A DNA stretch of 64,000 nt from WTFY01 sp026713925 (GTDB lineage: Bacteria > Pseudomonadota > Gammaproteobacteria > UBA4575), in assembly GCA_963662355.1 (NCBI GenBank), contig OY759361.1, forward strand, positions 992,001-1,056,000, read 5' to 3'. Below, one piece after another: positions 44,379 to 53,243 of the stretch (positions are counted from its first letter, which is position 1; every line of letters begins with the position of its first letter). The notes under the pieces are model-generated. The model was not told the DNA's origin, searched no databases, and worked only from the letters and a program-made list of their open reading frames with translations. The position numbers and the translations under genes were made by a program.

Positions 44379-45515
44379 GTGAAGCTTAAAGTGGTTGTCC
44401 TGATCGTCGGGTTAGCATGTGTCGGCACATTCGTAGATGCTGAACCGTTGCCCATTCCCGCACCACCTGAATTTGAAGCCTCCAGTTACGTGCTGATGGA
44501 TTTCGCCAGCGGCACTGTGCTTGCGGATCACAACTCCAGGGAACGTGTAGACCCTGCAAGTCTTACAAAGATCATGACGGCATATATCGTATATAAAGCT
44601 TTGGCACGAGGTGAAGTACATCTTGATGATTCCGTGTCAATCAGTGAGAAGGCCTGGCGCAGTATTGGTTCAAGGATGTTTATCGAGGTAGGGGATAGGG
44701 TTTCCCTGGAAGACTTGCTGCGGGGCATGGTTATTCAGTCAGGAAATGATGCCAGCATAGCGCTTGCCGAACACATTGCCGGTACTGAAGAAAGCTTTGC
44801 AGACATAATGAACGTGCAGGCAGAGCGATTGGGTCTTGAAGACAGCAACTTTGTCAATGTGACTGGCCTGCCAAATGCTGATCACTATACAACGGCTTAT
44901 GATGTGGCCCTGCTTTCACGTGCAATGATTTGGGAATTTCCACAGGAATATAAGCGCTACGCACAAAGGGAGTTCACTTTCAACAATATCAGGCAGCCCA
45001 ATCGTAATCGGCTTCTATGGCGCGATGACACAGTGGATGGCATTAAAACCGGCTATACTAAAGCCGCACGCTATTGCCTAGCAGCCTCAGCGGTACGCAA
45101 GGATATGCGTTTGATATCGGTGGTAATGGGCACACCCAGTTCCCGTTCCCGCATGGCAAACAGCCAGGCTTTGCTCAACTACGGATTCAGGCATTATGAA
45201 TCGCACAAGTTATATCAGGCAGGTGATGCCCTGGTCGAGCGACGCATGTGGAGTGGAGTATCGAAATTGACTCAACTGGGATTGAGTCAAGACCTGTTCG
45301 TAGCCGTTCCACGTGGCCAGTTCAGCAGCCTAAAGGCGGTTGTCCAAGTTCAGCCGGATATCATGGCGCCCGTGTCCAAAGGTGATCAGCTTGGCACCTT
45401 CAAGGTAACTCTCAAAGGAGAAGATGTTTTGGAAAAACCACTGATAGCCTTGCAGGCAAATCCAAAAGGGAGCTTTTGGAGACGCCTTGTTGATTTCTTT
45501 GTACGGCTTTACTAG
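44379..45515 (+). CDS. dacA: D-alanyl-D-alanine carboxypeptidase (PBP5/6 type)
   Basis: Trims the terminal D-Ala from peptidoglycan stem peptides. It has 378 residues, a signal peptide (cleaved near VDAEP, about residue 21), an S11 peptidase domain with Ser61-X2-Lys64 (DPASLTKIM), SGN at 121-123 and KTG at about 223-225. A PBP5-like C-terminal beta domain ends in an amphipathic membrane anchor, FWRRLVDFFVRLY. The start is GTG 44379. It follows rlpA and precedes dat. Confidence 0.95.
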   Translation: MKLKVVVLIVGLACVGTFVDAEPLPIPAPPEFEASSYVLMDFASGTVLADHNSRERVDPASLTKIMTAYIVYKALARGEVHLDDSVSISEKAWRSIGSRMFIEVGDRVSLEDLLRGMVIQSGNDASIALAEHIAGTEESFADIMNVQAERLGLEDSNFVNVTGLPNADHYTTAYDVALLSRAMIWEFPQEYKRYAQREFTFNNIRQPNRNRLLWRDDTVDGIKTGYTKAARYCLAASAVRKDMRLISVVMGTPSSRSRMANSQALLNYGFRHYESHKLYQAGDALVERRMWSGVSKLTQLGLSQDLFVAVPRGQFSSLKAVVQVQPDIMAPVSKGDQLGTFKVTLKGEDVLEKPLIALQANPKGSFWRRLVDFFVRLY

Positions 45516-45531
45516 CTTTTGCATACCGACC

Positions 45532-46380
45532 ATGGCACAGGTTCCAGCCTTTCTAAATGATGCATACATGTCCCTAGAGGCATGCCGCATATCACCTTTG
45601 GATCGTGGCTTTATATTTGGCGACGGCGTGTATGAACTGATTCCTGTTTACGGACGAAAGGCGTTTTGTTTGCAGCAGCACTTGGTGAGGCTTGCACGTA
45701 GTATTGAACAGGTCCGCATGCATAATCCGTATACCCAGTCGCAGTGGGAAGATATGGTTGAAAATTTGATTCAGCAGGCGATCAGTCCCGACTTGGCAGT
45801 CTATATTCAGGTGACGCGGGGTGTTGCCACACGTGATCATGGGTTTCCAGAAAGTACAAGCCCAACCGTGTTTGCAATGGCAAACCCTTTGATGGAAATT
45901 CCAAATGAACAATTGCAAAAAGGTGTTGCACTGGTCACTGTAGATGATATCCGCTGGCAACGCTGCGACATTAAAGTGGTTGATTTGCTGCCCAATATCC
46001 TGGCAAAGCAGGATGCGCTACAAGCGGGTGCTGCAGAGGCCATCATGGTCCGTGATGGATTTGCTCTGGAGGGTTCTTCCAGCAACCTGTTTGTGATCCG
46101 AAAAGGGGAAGTCTATACACATCCCAAGGACAATCTGATTCTGCCTGGCATCACGCGTGAGATTATCTTGGAATTGCTGGGTGCACTGGGGCTGAAATTC
46201 CACGAACAGGCAATTCCTGAAAATTGGCTGTATCTGGCTGATGAGCTTTGGATAACAAGTTCAGCCCGGGAAATTCTGGCAGCTACGACAATTGATCGGC
46301 ACACCGTAGGAGATGGGGTACCGGGGAAGCTTTGGAAGGATGTCTATGCCCTGTATCAGCAAAGAAAAGTAGGGAACTAG
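45532..46380 (+). CDS. dat: D-amino acid aminotransferase (D-alanine transaminase)
   Basis: Fold type IV PLP aminotransferase of 282 residues that interconverts D-alanine/2-oxoglutarate and pyruvate/D-glutamate. The PLP lysine is Lys148 in RCDIKVVDLLPNILAKQ. SPLDRGFIFGDGVYELIPVYG opens the fold, and EGSSSNLFVI with LPGITREIILEL are family blocks. D-specificity is inferred from overall resemblance to Dat and from its place between dacA and lipB, where enterobacteria have ybeD. Branched-chain or aminodeoxychorismate activity is less likely. ATG 45532 lies 16 bases after dacA. Confidence 0.87.
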   Translation: MAQVPAFLNDAYMSLEACRISPLDRGFIFGDGVYELIPVYGRKAFCLQQHLVRLARSIEQVRMHNPYTQSQWEDMVENLIQQAISPDLAVYIQVTRGVATRDHGFPESTSPTVFAMANPLMEIPNEQLQKGVALVTVDDIRWQRCDIKVVDLLPNILAKQDALQAGAAEAIMVRDGFALEGSSSNLFVIRKGEVYTHPKDNLILPGITREIILELLGALGLKFHEQAIPENWLYLADELWITSSAREILAATTIDRHTVGDGVPGKLWKDVYALYQQRKVGN

Positions 46381-46461
46381 CCGCCAGCTAGCATGCTGGA
46401 GGCCGGCTGCTGGAGAGGGCTTTTATTGTAATGGGATCATGATATTGTGATACACCCATAG

Positions 46462-47103
46462 ATGTGTGAGCTCAAGATCCGTTATCTGGGCCTGCGGGAA
46501 TACCGCCCGGTTTATGCAAGAATGCACGAGTTCAATACCAGCAGAAACTCTACAACTGCTGATGAATTCTGGTGCTTGCAGCATCCACCTGTGGTCACGT
46601 TGGGTGCCCATGCCAGCAACCAGCATATCCATTCGGGGCTGAGCATTCCGGTTGTACCTACGGACCGCGGAGGTCAGGTCACTTATCATGCGCCTGGACA
46701 GGTGATCATCTACCTGCTGGTCGACCTGCGGCGAAAGGCATTGGGCATCAGGCAGTTCGTGCAACACATGGAGCAAGCTGTAATCGATTTGCTGGACAGT
46801 TACCAGATCATTGCTCAAGCGCGTACCGATGCGCATGGGGTGTATATCAAAGATGCGAAAGTTGCTTCGCTTGGTTTGAGAGTCAGTGGCGGATGTTGTT
46901 ACCATGGTGTGGCACTTAATGTTGATATGGACTTGACGCCATTTTCACTCATGGATCCTTGTGGGTTTCCGGGACTGGCTGTCACGCAGTTAAGGGATCA
47001 TGGGATCGGGTCAGATTGCCAGCAGATCCATACAGAATTAGCGAAGCAGTTGTGTAACCAACTTGATTATAAAGCAGCGGATATAGAAGTAATTGGCCAG
47101 TAA
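46462..47103 (+). CDS. lipB: Octanoyl-[acyl-carrier-protein]:protein N-octanoyltransferase
   Basis: Transfers octanoate from ACP to the lipoyl domains of GcvH, PDH and OGDH. It has 213 residues. The catalytic lysine is Lys133 in KDAKVASLGLRVS, and the nucleophile is Cys167 in LMDPCGFPGLAV. TDRGGQVTYHAPGQ (67-80) and YHGVALNVDMDL are standard. lipA follows with an 11-base overlap if its TTG start is used. Confidence 0.95.
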   Translation: MCELKIRYLGLREYRPVYARMHEFNTSRNSTTADEFWCLQHPPVVTLGAHASNQHIHSGLSIPVVPTDRGGQVTYHAPGQVIIYLLVDLRRKALGIRQFVQHMEQAVIDLLDSYQIIAQARTDAHGVYIKDAKVASLGLRVSGGCCYHGVALNVDMDLTPFSLMDPCGFPGLAVTQLRDHGIGSDCQQIHTELAKQLCNQLDYKAADIEVIGQ

Positions 47104-48040
47104 ATCACATCTTGCAAAACTTGGCATGAAGCAGCGAGGCAGGGAGAAGATTTTGCGAATCCCAGTCAGCCTTGAGGGCTCACTACCACGCGTACCGAAA
47201 CCGGCATGGCTTCGTGTACAGGCACCTACTGCCAAGGCAATAGCATTAAAAAATCTGTTGAGGGAGCAGAATCTGCATACCGTGTGCGAGGAGGCTTCCT
47301 GCCCAAATCTTAGCGAGTGTTTTGGGCATGGCACGGCCACGTTCATGATTATGGGTGATGTCTGTACGCGACGTTGCGCATTTTGTGATGTTGCACATGG
47401 AAGGCCATTGCCATTGGACGAACAGGAACCGGGCCGCCTGGCTAAGGCAATCGGGCTGATGGGACTGCGTTATGTTGTGGTCACTTCTGTTGACCGCGAT
47501 GATTTGCATGATGGGGGTGCCAGCCACTTCACAGAGTGTATACGGCAGATACGAGAATCTTGTGCAGGTGTAAAAATTGAAATCCTTGTTCCTGACTTTA
47601 GGGGACGGCTGGGCCGATCTTTACAGATCCTGTGTCAGCAGCCGGCAGATGTGTTCAATCATAACCTGGAAACCGTTCCGCGCCTGTATCCTCACGTACG
47701 CCCTGGCGCTGATTACCAGCATTCACTGGACCTGTTGTACCGGCATAAGCAACAGCTAGTGCATGTTCCAACAAAATCGGGCTTGATGCTCGGTCTGGGA
47801 GAGTACACAAATGAAGTCATCCAGGTGATGAGGGATTTGCGCCAGCATGATGTAGACAGGCTTACCCTGGGGCAGTACCTCCAGCCAAGTCGTCACCACC
47901 TGCCAGTGCAACGCTATCTCAATCCTGCAGAGTTTGACAGATTGCGTAGCGTGGCAGAAAGTCTGGGTTTCAGCCATGTTGCCAGTGGACCACTGGTACG
48001 TTCTTCTTATCATGCAGATATTCAGGCTTACGGGCACTGA
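47093..48040 (+). CDS. lipA: Lipoyl synthase
   Basis: Radical SAM enzyme that inserts two sulfurs into octanoylated proteins. It has up to 315 residues. The auxiliary 4Fe-4S cluster cysteines are in CEEASCPNLSEC, and the radical SAM triad is in CTRRCAFCDVAHG. NHNLETVPRLYPHVRPG and VASGPLVRSSYHA complete the signature. The start is uncertain: TTG 47093, overlapping lipB, or ATG 47126, which gives MKQRGREKILRIP and a normal-looking N-terminus; neither has a clear ribosome site. It ends the mrdA-lipA run and converges on murU. Confidence 0.94.
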   Translation: MASKSHLAKLGMKQRGREKILRIPVSLEGSLPRVPKPAWLRVQAPTAKAIALKNLLREQNLHTVCEEASCPNLSECFGHGTATFMIMGDVCTRRCAFCDVAHGRPLPLDEQEPGRLAKAIGLMGLRYVVVTSVDRDDLHDGGASHFTECIRQIRESCAGVKIEILVPDFRGRLGRSLQILCQQPADVFNHNLETVPRLYPHVRPGADYQHSLDLLYRHKQQLVHVPTKSGLMLGLGEYTNEVIQVMRDLRQHDVDRLTLGQYLQPSRHHLPVQRYLNPAEFDRLRSVAESLGFSHVASGPLVRSSYHADIQAYGH

Positions 48041-48128
48041 AAATCTTTATCAGTCAGGGTCCGGCACAATAAAGCCACTGTTCGCTACTGCTCAGTGCCT
48101 TGTTATACGCTTTCCCCGCTTCCGGAAA

Positions 48129-48794
48129 TCATCCAGCTTCTGAGAAAATATTTTCCGCCTGTTTAAGCCGTTCAGCAGTGCCAATGTCAAACCATTGACC
48201 AGTGTAGTATTCGGCGCTTACATGCCCCAGTTCCACGGCAGAGTGCAGTAGCGGGGCCAAGGCGTGTTGTCTGGTTGAACGGTTCCGGAATAGTTCAGGG
48301 GTATAAACTCCTATGCCGCTGAAAGTAAGGAACCTTTTTCCTGTGTTGTAGACCTTCCCGGATTGATAGACAAAGTCGCCCTCGGGGTGATGGGGCGGAT
48401 TATCTACGAGTATCAGATGTGCCATGTCCTGTTCAAGCTCAGGAAATGACAAGGGATGGTCACACCAAATATCACTGCTGATTACCAGAAACGGTTTGTT
48501 GCCCAATAGTGGCAGAGCATGAATAATCCCGCCACCTGTTCCTAGGGGTTGTTCGCCTTCATGGGAATATTCAATTCGGACTCCGTGGCGTCGTCCGTCT
48601 TGGAGCTGTTGTTTTATCTGGTCCCCTAGATAGGAAAGATTGATAACGATTTCCTCATGGCCTGCACCTGCTAGCCTTTCCAAATGGTGCTCGATTAAAG
48701 ATTTGCCTGCGAGCTTCACAAGAGGTTTGGGGGTCTGATGGGTTAGAGGCCTTAATCGCTTGCCCAAGCCTGCTGACAATAACATGCACTTCAT
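48129..48794 (-). CDS. murU: N-acetylmuramate alpha-1-phosphate uridylyltransferase
   Basis: Nucleotidyltransferase of 221 residues that makes UDP-MurNAc from MurNAc-1-P in the peptidoglycan recycling shortcut known from Pseudomonas. The nucleotide-binding motif is LLSAGLGKRLRPLTHQTPKPL near the N-terminus (key residues Gly, Arg and Lys), with LGTGGGIIHALPLLG and ISSDIW (metal Asp) further on. Assignment as MurU instead of a hexose-1-P nucleotidyltransferase rests on its overlap (ATGA) with the amgK kinase gene upstream. This route bypasses MurA and is associated with low-level fosfomycin tolerance. Confidence 0.88.
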   Translation of the reverse strand: MKCMLLSAGLGKRLRPLTHQTPKPLVKLAGKSLIEHHLERLAGAGHEEIVINLSYLGDQIKQQLQDGRRHGVRIEYSHEGEQPLGTGGGIIHALPLLGNKPFLVISSDIWCDHPLSFPELEQDMAHLILVDNPPHHPEGDFVYQSGKVYNTGKRFLTFSGIGVYTPELFRNRSTRQHALAPLLHSAVELGHVSAEYYTGQWFDIGTAERLKQAENIFSEAG

Positions 48795-49777
48795 TGTGGT
48801 CTGAATGAAACCTTTTCGTTAATGAAGTCAGCAAGTTCGCGTGTTTCAGGATATTTAGGTGCAACAGTTTTTATGTAGCCTAATGTACGTGGGATATCCT
48901 GCAAATATCCAGACTTGCCGTCGCGCAGCTTCAGGCGCGAAAATATACCGATTGCTTTCAAATGCCGCTGGATCCCCATTAAGTCAAACCACTTTAGAAA
49001 GATTTCATTTTCGATATTGCTGATTATGTTATGTCTAAGTAGCTTGTCTTTATACCGTAGTGCCCAGGTCTCTACCCGGGCGGATGGCCATCCGATATAA
49101 CAGTCTCGCAGCAGGGAGACCAAATCGTAAGTAAGCGGACCACAGACGGCATCCTGATAGTCTATGATTCCAGGCCAGTCCGCATTGATCTGCATCAGGT
49201 TACGTGAATGATAATCACGATGTACAAATACCTGTGGTTGATCCAGGGCGTTGTTTCTCAAGTGAGTGAATGTTTGGTTAAAAAGCTCCTGATCTGAACC
49301 TGAAAGCTGAATCGCTAGCAGCCGACTCAAAAACCATTGTCGGAATAGCTCCATTTCCTGAGATAAAAGTTGCTGACTGTAATCAGGCAGACTACCTGCT
49401 GGAATTTTCTGGATGACTGTCAGTGCCTCCAGTGCATTGTTATAAAGAGTGTCAGCATTCTCGGGATTCAGTGTATCCAGGAGCAGGGTGTCTCCGAAAT
49501 CATCCAGAAGAAAGTAACCGGATTCCAGTTGGCTGTAGTGAATATGCGGTACGGGAAGCCCATCTGCTTCAAGCAAATGTGTGATGTGTGCAAATGCTTT
49601 GTTTGCTTCTTTATCTGGGGGGGAATCAACTGCGATATATTGCTCGCGTTCAGACCGGAGCCGAAAGTAGCGCCTGAAGCTCGCGTCACCTGAGACCGGT
49701 TTGAGCGTATAGGGAACGTTTCCGATTATTTCTTTGATCCACTCGTGCAGTCGGCTAAGACGAGGGTCTGGGCTCAT
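48791..49777 (-). CDS. amgK: N-acetylmuramate/N-acetylglucosamine anomeric kinase
   Basis: Aminoglycoside-phosphotransferase-fold kinase of 328 residues, phosphorylating MurNAc at C1. The kinase catalytic loop is VHRDYHSRNLM with the catalytic Asp, followed by the metal-binding IIDYQDAVCGP. SGDASFRRYFRL near residue 30 is the glycine-rich loop. It overlaps murU by four bases. In Pseudomonas amgK-murU sit beside lptD; here they are 11 kb away. Confidence 0.88.
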   Translation of the reverse strand: MSPDPRLSRLHEWIKEIIGNVPYTLKPVSGDASFRRYFRLRSEREQYIAVDSPPDKEANKAFAHITHLLEADGLPVPHIHYSQLESGYFLLDDFGDTLLLDTLNPENADTLYNNALEALTVIQKIPAGSLPDYSQQLLSQEMELFRQWFLSRLLAIQLSGSDQELFNQTFTHLRNNALDQPQVFVHRDYHSRNLMQINADWPGIIDYQDAVCGPLTYDLVSLLRDCYIGWPSARVETWALRYKDKLLRHNIISNIENEIFLKWFDLMGIQRHLKAIGIFSRLKLRDGKSGYLQDIPRTLGYIKTVAPKYPETRELADFINEKVSFRPQ

Positions 49778-49927
49778 AATTCCATATCTGGGTAGGTAGG
49801 CAACTGCGGCTCAATAGAAGCTGCCTGATGCAGGTTTCGAGGCACTTCCGTTATGTGCAAGGACCAACGGCTACATCAAGCATTTGTTTTTGTACAGACT
49901 GCATGATAGCTGAATTCTGCAGTCATC

Positions 49928-50329
49928 CTAGAGTAGGCTTACATTTTCTGCCTGAGGGCCTTTTGCACCCTGAACTATATCCATGGAAACTTTCTGGCCT
50001 TCGCGTAATGGCCTTTTCCTGCCATTGATAATGGAATTATGGTGTACAAATACATCTTCACCATTTTCCTGCTCAATAAATCCGAAACCTTTTTTGTAAT
50101 TGAACCACTTCACAGTCCCTCTGGCCTGTTTGCGAGTCTTTGCTAGTCTGGTTGGGTTTCTTTTTGTGAGGCCCCGGGCCAGCTTGATTATAATGGGTGT
50201 GACTATTATGGATACAATCACTAGGCCCCCGGCAATTAATAATGTGGTGGTATTACTGTCCATGAGTATGGCAAGTGTGACACCTATCACAATGCCAAGG
50301 CTTATCAACAGGGTGGAATTGGTCTTCAT
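49928..50329 (-). CDS. Membrane-anchored cold-shock-domain protein
   Basis: A 133-residue protein with two predicted transmembrane helices (about 7-23 and 28-50), a basic linker (KLARGLTKRNPTRLAKTRK), then a complete cold-shock domain at about 70-133. The domain has GTVKWFNYKKGFGFIEQ (RNP1 is KGFGFI), DVFVHHNSI (RNP2 is VFVHH) and VSMDIVQGAKGPQAENV. The short N-terminal hairpin puts the RNA-binding domain in the cytosol, next to the membrane. Ordinary CspA proteins are about 70 residues and soluble. The gene is monocistronic between amgK and argA. Cold or stress regulation is not readable from the sequence. Confidence 0.85.
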   Translation of the reverse strand: MKTNSTLLISLGIVIGVTLAILMDSNTTTLLIAGGLVIVSIIVTPIIIKLARGLTKRNPTRLAKTRKQARGTVKWFNYKKGFGFIEQENGEDVFVHHNSIINGRKRPLREGQKVSMDIVQGAKGPQAENVSLL

Positions 50330-50426
50330 TAGCTAATGATCTCTCCTGAGTTCTGTTTCTTATTCATATGGGGGTCGAGTATACTGGTTCAGTGATTTCC
50401 AATAAAACCTCCCATCCGGGACTGTG

Positions 50427-51743
50427 CTATCGAATTGTTTTGAAATACACCCTTGAGTTGCGCAGGTGGTTGTAAAGTACCTGTTTTTTCATTGGCAAAT
50501 CTTCGATTTTTGCCGGATTGAATCCATGCTCCTGAAACCAGTGTTCAGTTTGAGTTGTGAGTACAAAAAGCTTGCTGAAACCGGCTTCATTGGCTTTTTT
50601 TTGCAGGTGCATCAACATTTTGCTGCCACGTCCAATGGACTGGTATTCGGGATGTACTGCCAGACACCCCACCTCGGCAGCGTTATCCTCAGGAAAAGTG
50701 TACAACGTTCCACAGGTGAGCAGTACACCATCTCGTTCAATCACGTCAAATCGGTCGATTTCAAGCTCAAGTTGTTCCCGTGAACGAGGCACAATCGCAC
50801 CTTTTTCAATGAAAGGTTGTATGAGCTTCTGTATTCCGTCAATGTCATTGAGGGTTGCAGGCCGAATCTCATCGTACTCCAGCGCTGTAACCAGTGTAGC
50901 TGCACCATCCAGGCTGTACAGTTCTTGCAGCAACGTGCCCGGCTTTCCCGCATCGACTAAATGGACATGCTTGACATTTTCAGAACATGCCTGAATAGCA
51001 ATGTCCAGGTAGCGTTTGGCATCTTGTTTTGGACCGGGTAATTTTTTTGCTAGGTCCCGGGCTTCACGAATGCTGTAGTGGTCTTCACCTTGGGTTTTGT
51101 TGCCCTGAAGCCTGAAGTTCCCTAGCATCAATATGAGTTTTTCACACCCGAGCTCACTTGCTGTATGCACTGCAACCTCCGCCCCTGCCAGAAGAAACAT
51201 GCTCCCTGTTGCTGAATGACCCAGCGGTGTGATCCCTACGACATTGTTCTGATCAAGCTGCTGCTGTATTGCCGTCTTAGTGATCTTGTATCCTACTCCG
51301 TGCTGATCGTCGATCTTGCCATCAAGGTTTGCAGGCTCCATATGCAGGAAATCGCCAAAAACTATATTCGGTTCTACTGCAGACATTGGGGTATTGACCA
51401 GGCCGGAAGTGAAAAGGGTTTTCAGGTTCTCGCATATGCTTTTAGCAACTTTCTTGACATGTTCGTTGAGGTGGGAATCTGTAAGGTATTTACTTTCCCG
51501 CGAGAAACTTTTGCTCTGCCCTCCTGTTTTTTGTTTGATAAATGTTCTCAGCCCCAGCACCAGTACGAGTTTGACACCCAGTGTATGCATCAATGCTAAG
51601 TCCTGGACGAGTGCTGCAAGGGTGTTTTCCCCCGACAGGGCATCGCTGCTTAAATAGACTACAAATGTCTTGCCGCGGTGAGCATGGATATAATGCGTGG
51701 CTTCGCGCAAACTCCCGGGCTGGAACGGGGGAATACTGCTCAT
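50427..51743 (-). CDS. argA: Amino-acid N-acetyltransferase (classical ArgA)
   Basis: N-acetylglutamate synthase, the first step of arginine synthesis. It has 438 residues with an amino-acid-kinase-like domain that binds arginine (about 15-270: KTFVVYLSSDAL, KLVLVLGLRTFI, GVGYKITKTAI) and a GNAT acetyltransferase domain (about 290-435: EVGCLAVHPEYQSIGRGSKMLMHLQ, then LFVLTTQTEHWFQEHGF). Two substitutions against the usual pattern are LSSDAL near position 32 and GLRTFI near 64, where Gly-rich loops are common. argE, usually adjacent in relatives, is 2 kb away behind three plus-strand genes. Confidence 0.93.
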   Translation of the reverse strand: MSSIPPFQPGSLREATHYIHAHRGKTFVVYLSSDALSGENTLAALVQDLALMHTLGVKLVLVLGLRTFIKQKTGGQSKSFSRESKYLTDSHLNEHVKKVAKSICENLKTLFTSGLVNTPMSAVEPNIVFGDFLHMEPANLDGKIDDQHGVGYKITKTAIQQQLDQNNVVGITPLGHSATGSMFLLAGAEVAVHTASELGCEKLILMLGNFRLQGNKTQGEDHYSIREARDLAKKLPGPKQDAKRYLDIAIQACSENVKHVHLVDAGKPGTLLQELYSLDGAATLVTALEYDEIRPATLNDIDGIQKLIQPFIEKGAIVPRSREQLELEIDRFDVIERDGVLLTCGTLYTFPEDNAAEVGCLAVHPEYQSIGRGSKMLMHLQKKANEAGFSKLFVLTTQTEHWFQEHGFNPAKIEDLPMKKQVLYNHLRNSRVYFKTIR

Positions 51744-51941
51744 GGTTTATGCTGTGACCGTATTTGTGTGTATTTTGAGGTAAATAAACCAGGGGCAAGC
51801 CCATGGGATAGTGCAGGTTTATTTTGGTAGGCTTTTTTCCTGTCTCAGGCCCGGCTTGAGCCTTAATAATAGGGAGCCAAGTTTCGTCAAAGGTAGTATT
51901 ATTGGGTTGACTGGTCATATTTTATACATAAGGAACAAAGA

Positions 51942-52634
51942 ATGCGAAACGTTTCGCTATGTGGAAAAAGCCTGGGTTTCTTGGTGCTGGCAGCAGTCAG
52001 TTTGCCAGGTTTGGCAGGTGGCGAAACAGTCAAATCTCCCATTCTTGATCGCACGGAAGTAGTCTATTCTGCACCTGAGAATCTGGGCCAGCTGACACTG
52101 GAGGAACTGCAGGCGGAAAAGGCTGTACGTACACAGGATCTTGTTGCCATTCAGCAGGCAAGTGACACGGATGTCGCCAGACAAAAACTTCTTGAAATAA
52201 TTTTTGAACATGACGACAAGCGTCTGCAGATCGTGAAGGTGATACCCGAGTTGATTGATGAATATCAAATTGAAGGAGAATTTCGCAACGCGTTGCTGGG
52301 ATACAGGGATACATTTGATGTGGATATCAGGGATGCCCGCAAACACGTGCATACACTGGATGACTATAAGTCGTATGACTTTCGGTTTTCTGCGGTCTAT
52401 ATGTCTATGATGTTTAAATTCAGTGAAAATCCGGAATTCCAAAAGCGAATGGCTGTCGACATGCGAAACCCGGATACACTTGTAGGCAGGTACCAAAAGG
52501 AACTGTCTGAATCTTATGCTAAAGTTGAGCGGAACAAGTATCTCTTGCAAGACAGCCATTCGATTAATGAACTTGAGAATGCAATAGAAATCATCGAGGA
52601 AGAAATATCTAGGCGGAATCATGCTGAGTTATAG
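51942..52634 (+). CDS. Hypothetical exported helical protein
   Basis: I do not recognise the family. The 230-residue product has an N-terminal signal peptide (about 1-27, ending SLPGLAGG), then an almost entirely helical, charged body: TLEELQAEKAVRTQDL, a middle part with DDYKSYDFRFSAVYMSMMFKF, and a C-terminal coiled-coil-like tail NELENAIEIIEEEISRR. The mature part has no cysteine. AAGGAAC is well placed before ATG 51942. It is the first of three plus-strand genes placed between argA and argE and is followed directly by the next (their frames touch at 52621-52654). Location in the periplasm is inferred from the signal peptide. Confidence 0.72.
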   Translation: MRNVSLCGKSLGFLVLAAVSLPGLAGGETVKSPILDRTEVVYSAPENLGQLTLEELQAEKAVRTQDLVAIQQASDTDVARQKLLEIIFEHDDKRLQIVKVIPELIDEYQIEGEFRNALLGYRDTFDVDIRDARKHVHTLDDYKSYDFRFSAVYMSMMFKFSENPEFQKRMAVDMRNPDTLVGRYQKELSESYAKVERNKYLLQDSHSINELENAIEIIEEEISRRNHAEL

Positions 52635-52653
52635 ATATCAAGGGGCTTGGGTG

Positions 52654-53043
52654 ATGGTTGTAGTAACCTGTGCATTTTTGGTGACAATTCTATGGATGGG
52701 AACCTTGATGGCTGCGGAAGATACAGAGGTCAGCAGACCACCCGAAATTGTTCTGGATGCACCACCTGCCAAAAAGCCGGATCCGTCATTGCAAATAACT
52801 GAACCGAAAGCAGTCACCGTTTACGAATCAAAAATTTTTCCTGGCTTCCGCCCCTGCACATCACAGGACTACCACGATCATGATTACAGTCCTGTTGCTT
52901 GCCAGGATAACGACGCGGCTCGCGTATTGTCCACTCGTGATGAGGAAACAGCAGCGAGTGACCTTGTGGGAGGCGAAGCGATATCGCAGGGGAATATTTA
53001 CAAGTTACGTTTTGAGCGGTTTTTCAAAGGCAAAAAACGGTGA
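52654..53043 (+). CDS. Hypothetical exported protein with two conserved-looking cysteines
   Basis: I do not recognise the family. From ATG 52654 the product has 129 residues; the frame stays open back to ATG 52621, inside the preceding gene, but AAGGGG at 52640-52645 favours the later start. Residues 1-20 form a signal or anchor sequence (hydrophobic, ending LMAAED). Then comes a Pro-rich stretch (RPPEIVLDAPPAKKPDP) and a small domain with Cys-Thr-Ser-Gln-Asp-Tyr-His-Asp-His-Asp ending in Cys, GFRPCTSQDYHDHDYSPVAC. The His/Asp/Cys-rich segment could bind a metal or form a disulfide. The C-terminus is basic. Confidence 0.62.
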   Translation: MVVVTCAFLVTILWMGTLMAAEDTEVSRPPEIVLDAPPAKKPDPSLQITEPKAVTVYESKIFPGFRPCTSQDYHDHDYSPVACQDNDAARVLSTRDEETAASDLVGGEAISQGNIYKLRFERFFKGKKR

Positions 53044-53243
53044 GTCAGGCAGCAATCTGGCAATCCTGAAAATGGACTCGAAAAAGAAACACTGCCTCCT
53101 CACGTATCTCCCTGTTGACCAAAGCTTATGGCCATGAGCCTGAAAGATTCACCTGAGTTATACCGGGCTTATCTCGTGAAAGTCGACATGCGTCTTTTTC
53201 ACACTTTGCAGACTTCATACTGGAAAATGGTGCTGAGGCATAT

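Noticed and set aside
51490..51918. 142-residue minus-strand frame upstream of and overlapping argA
   Set aside because: It is a shadow of the argA 5' part in another frame with no recognisable domain.
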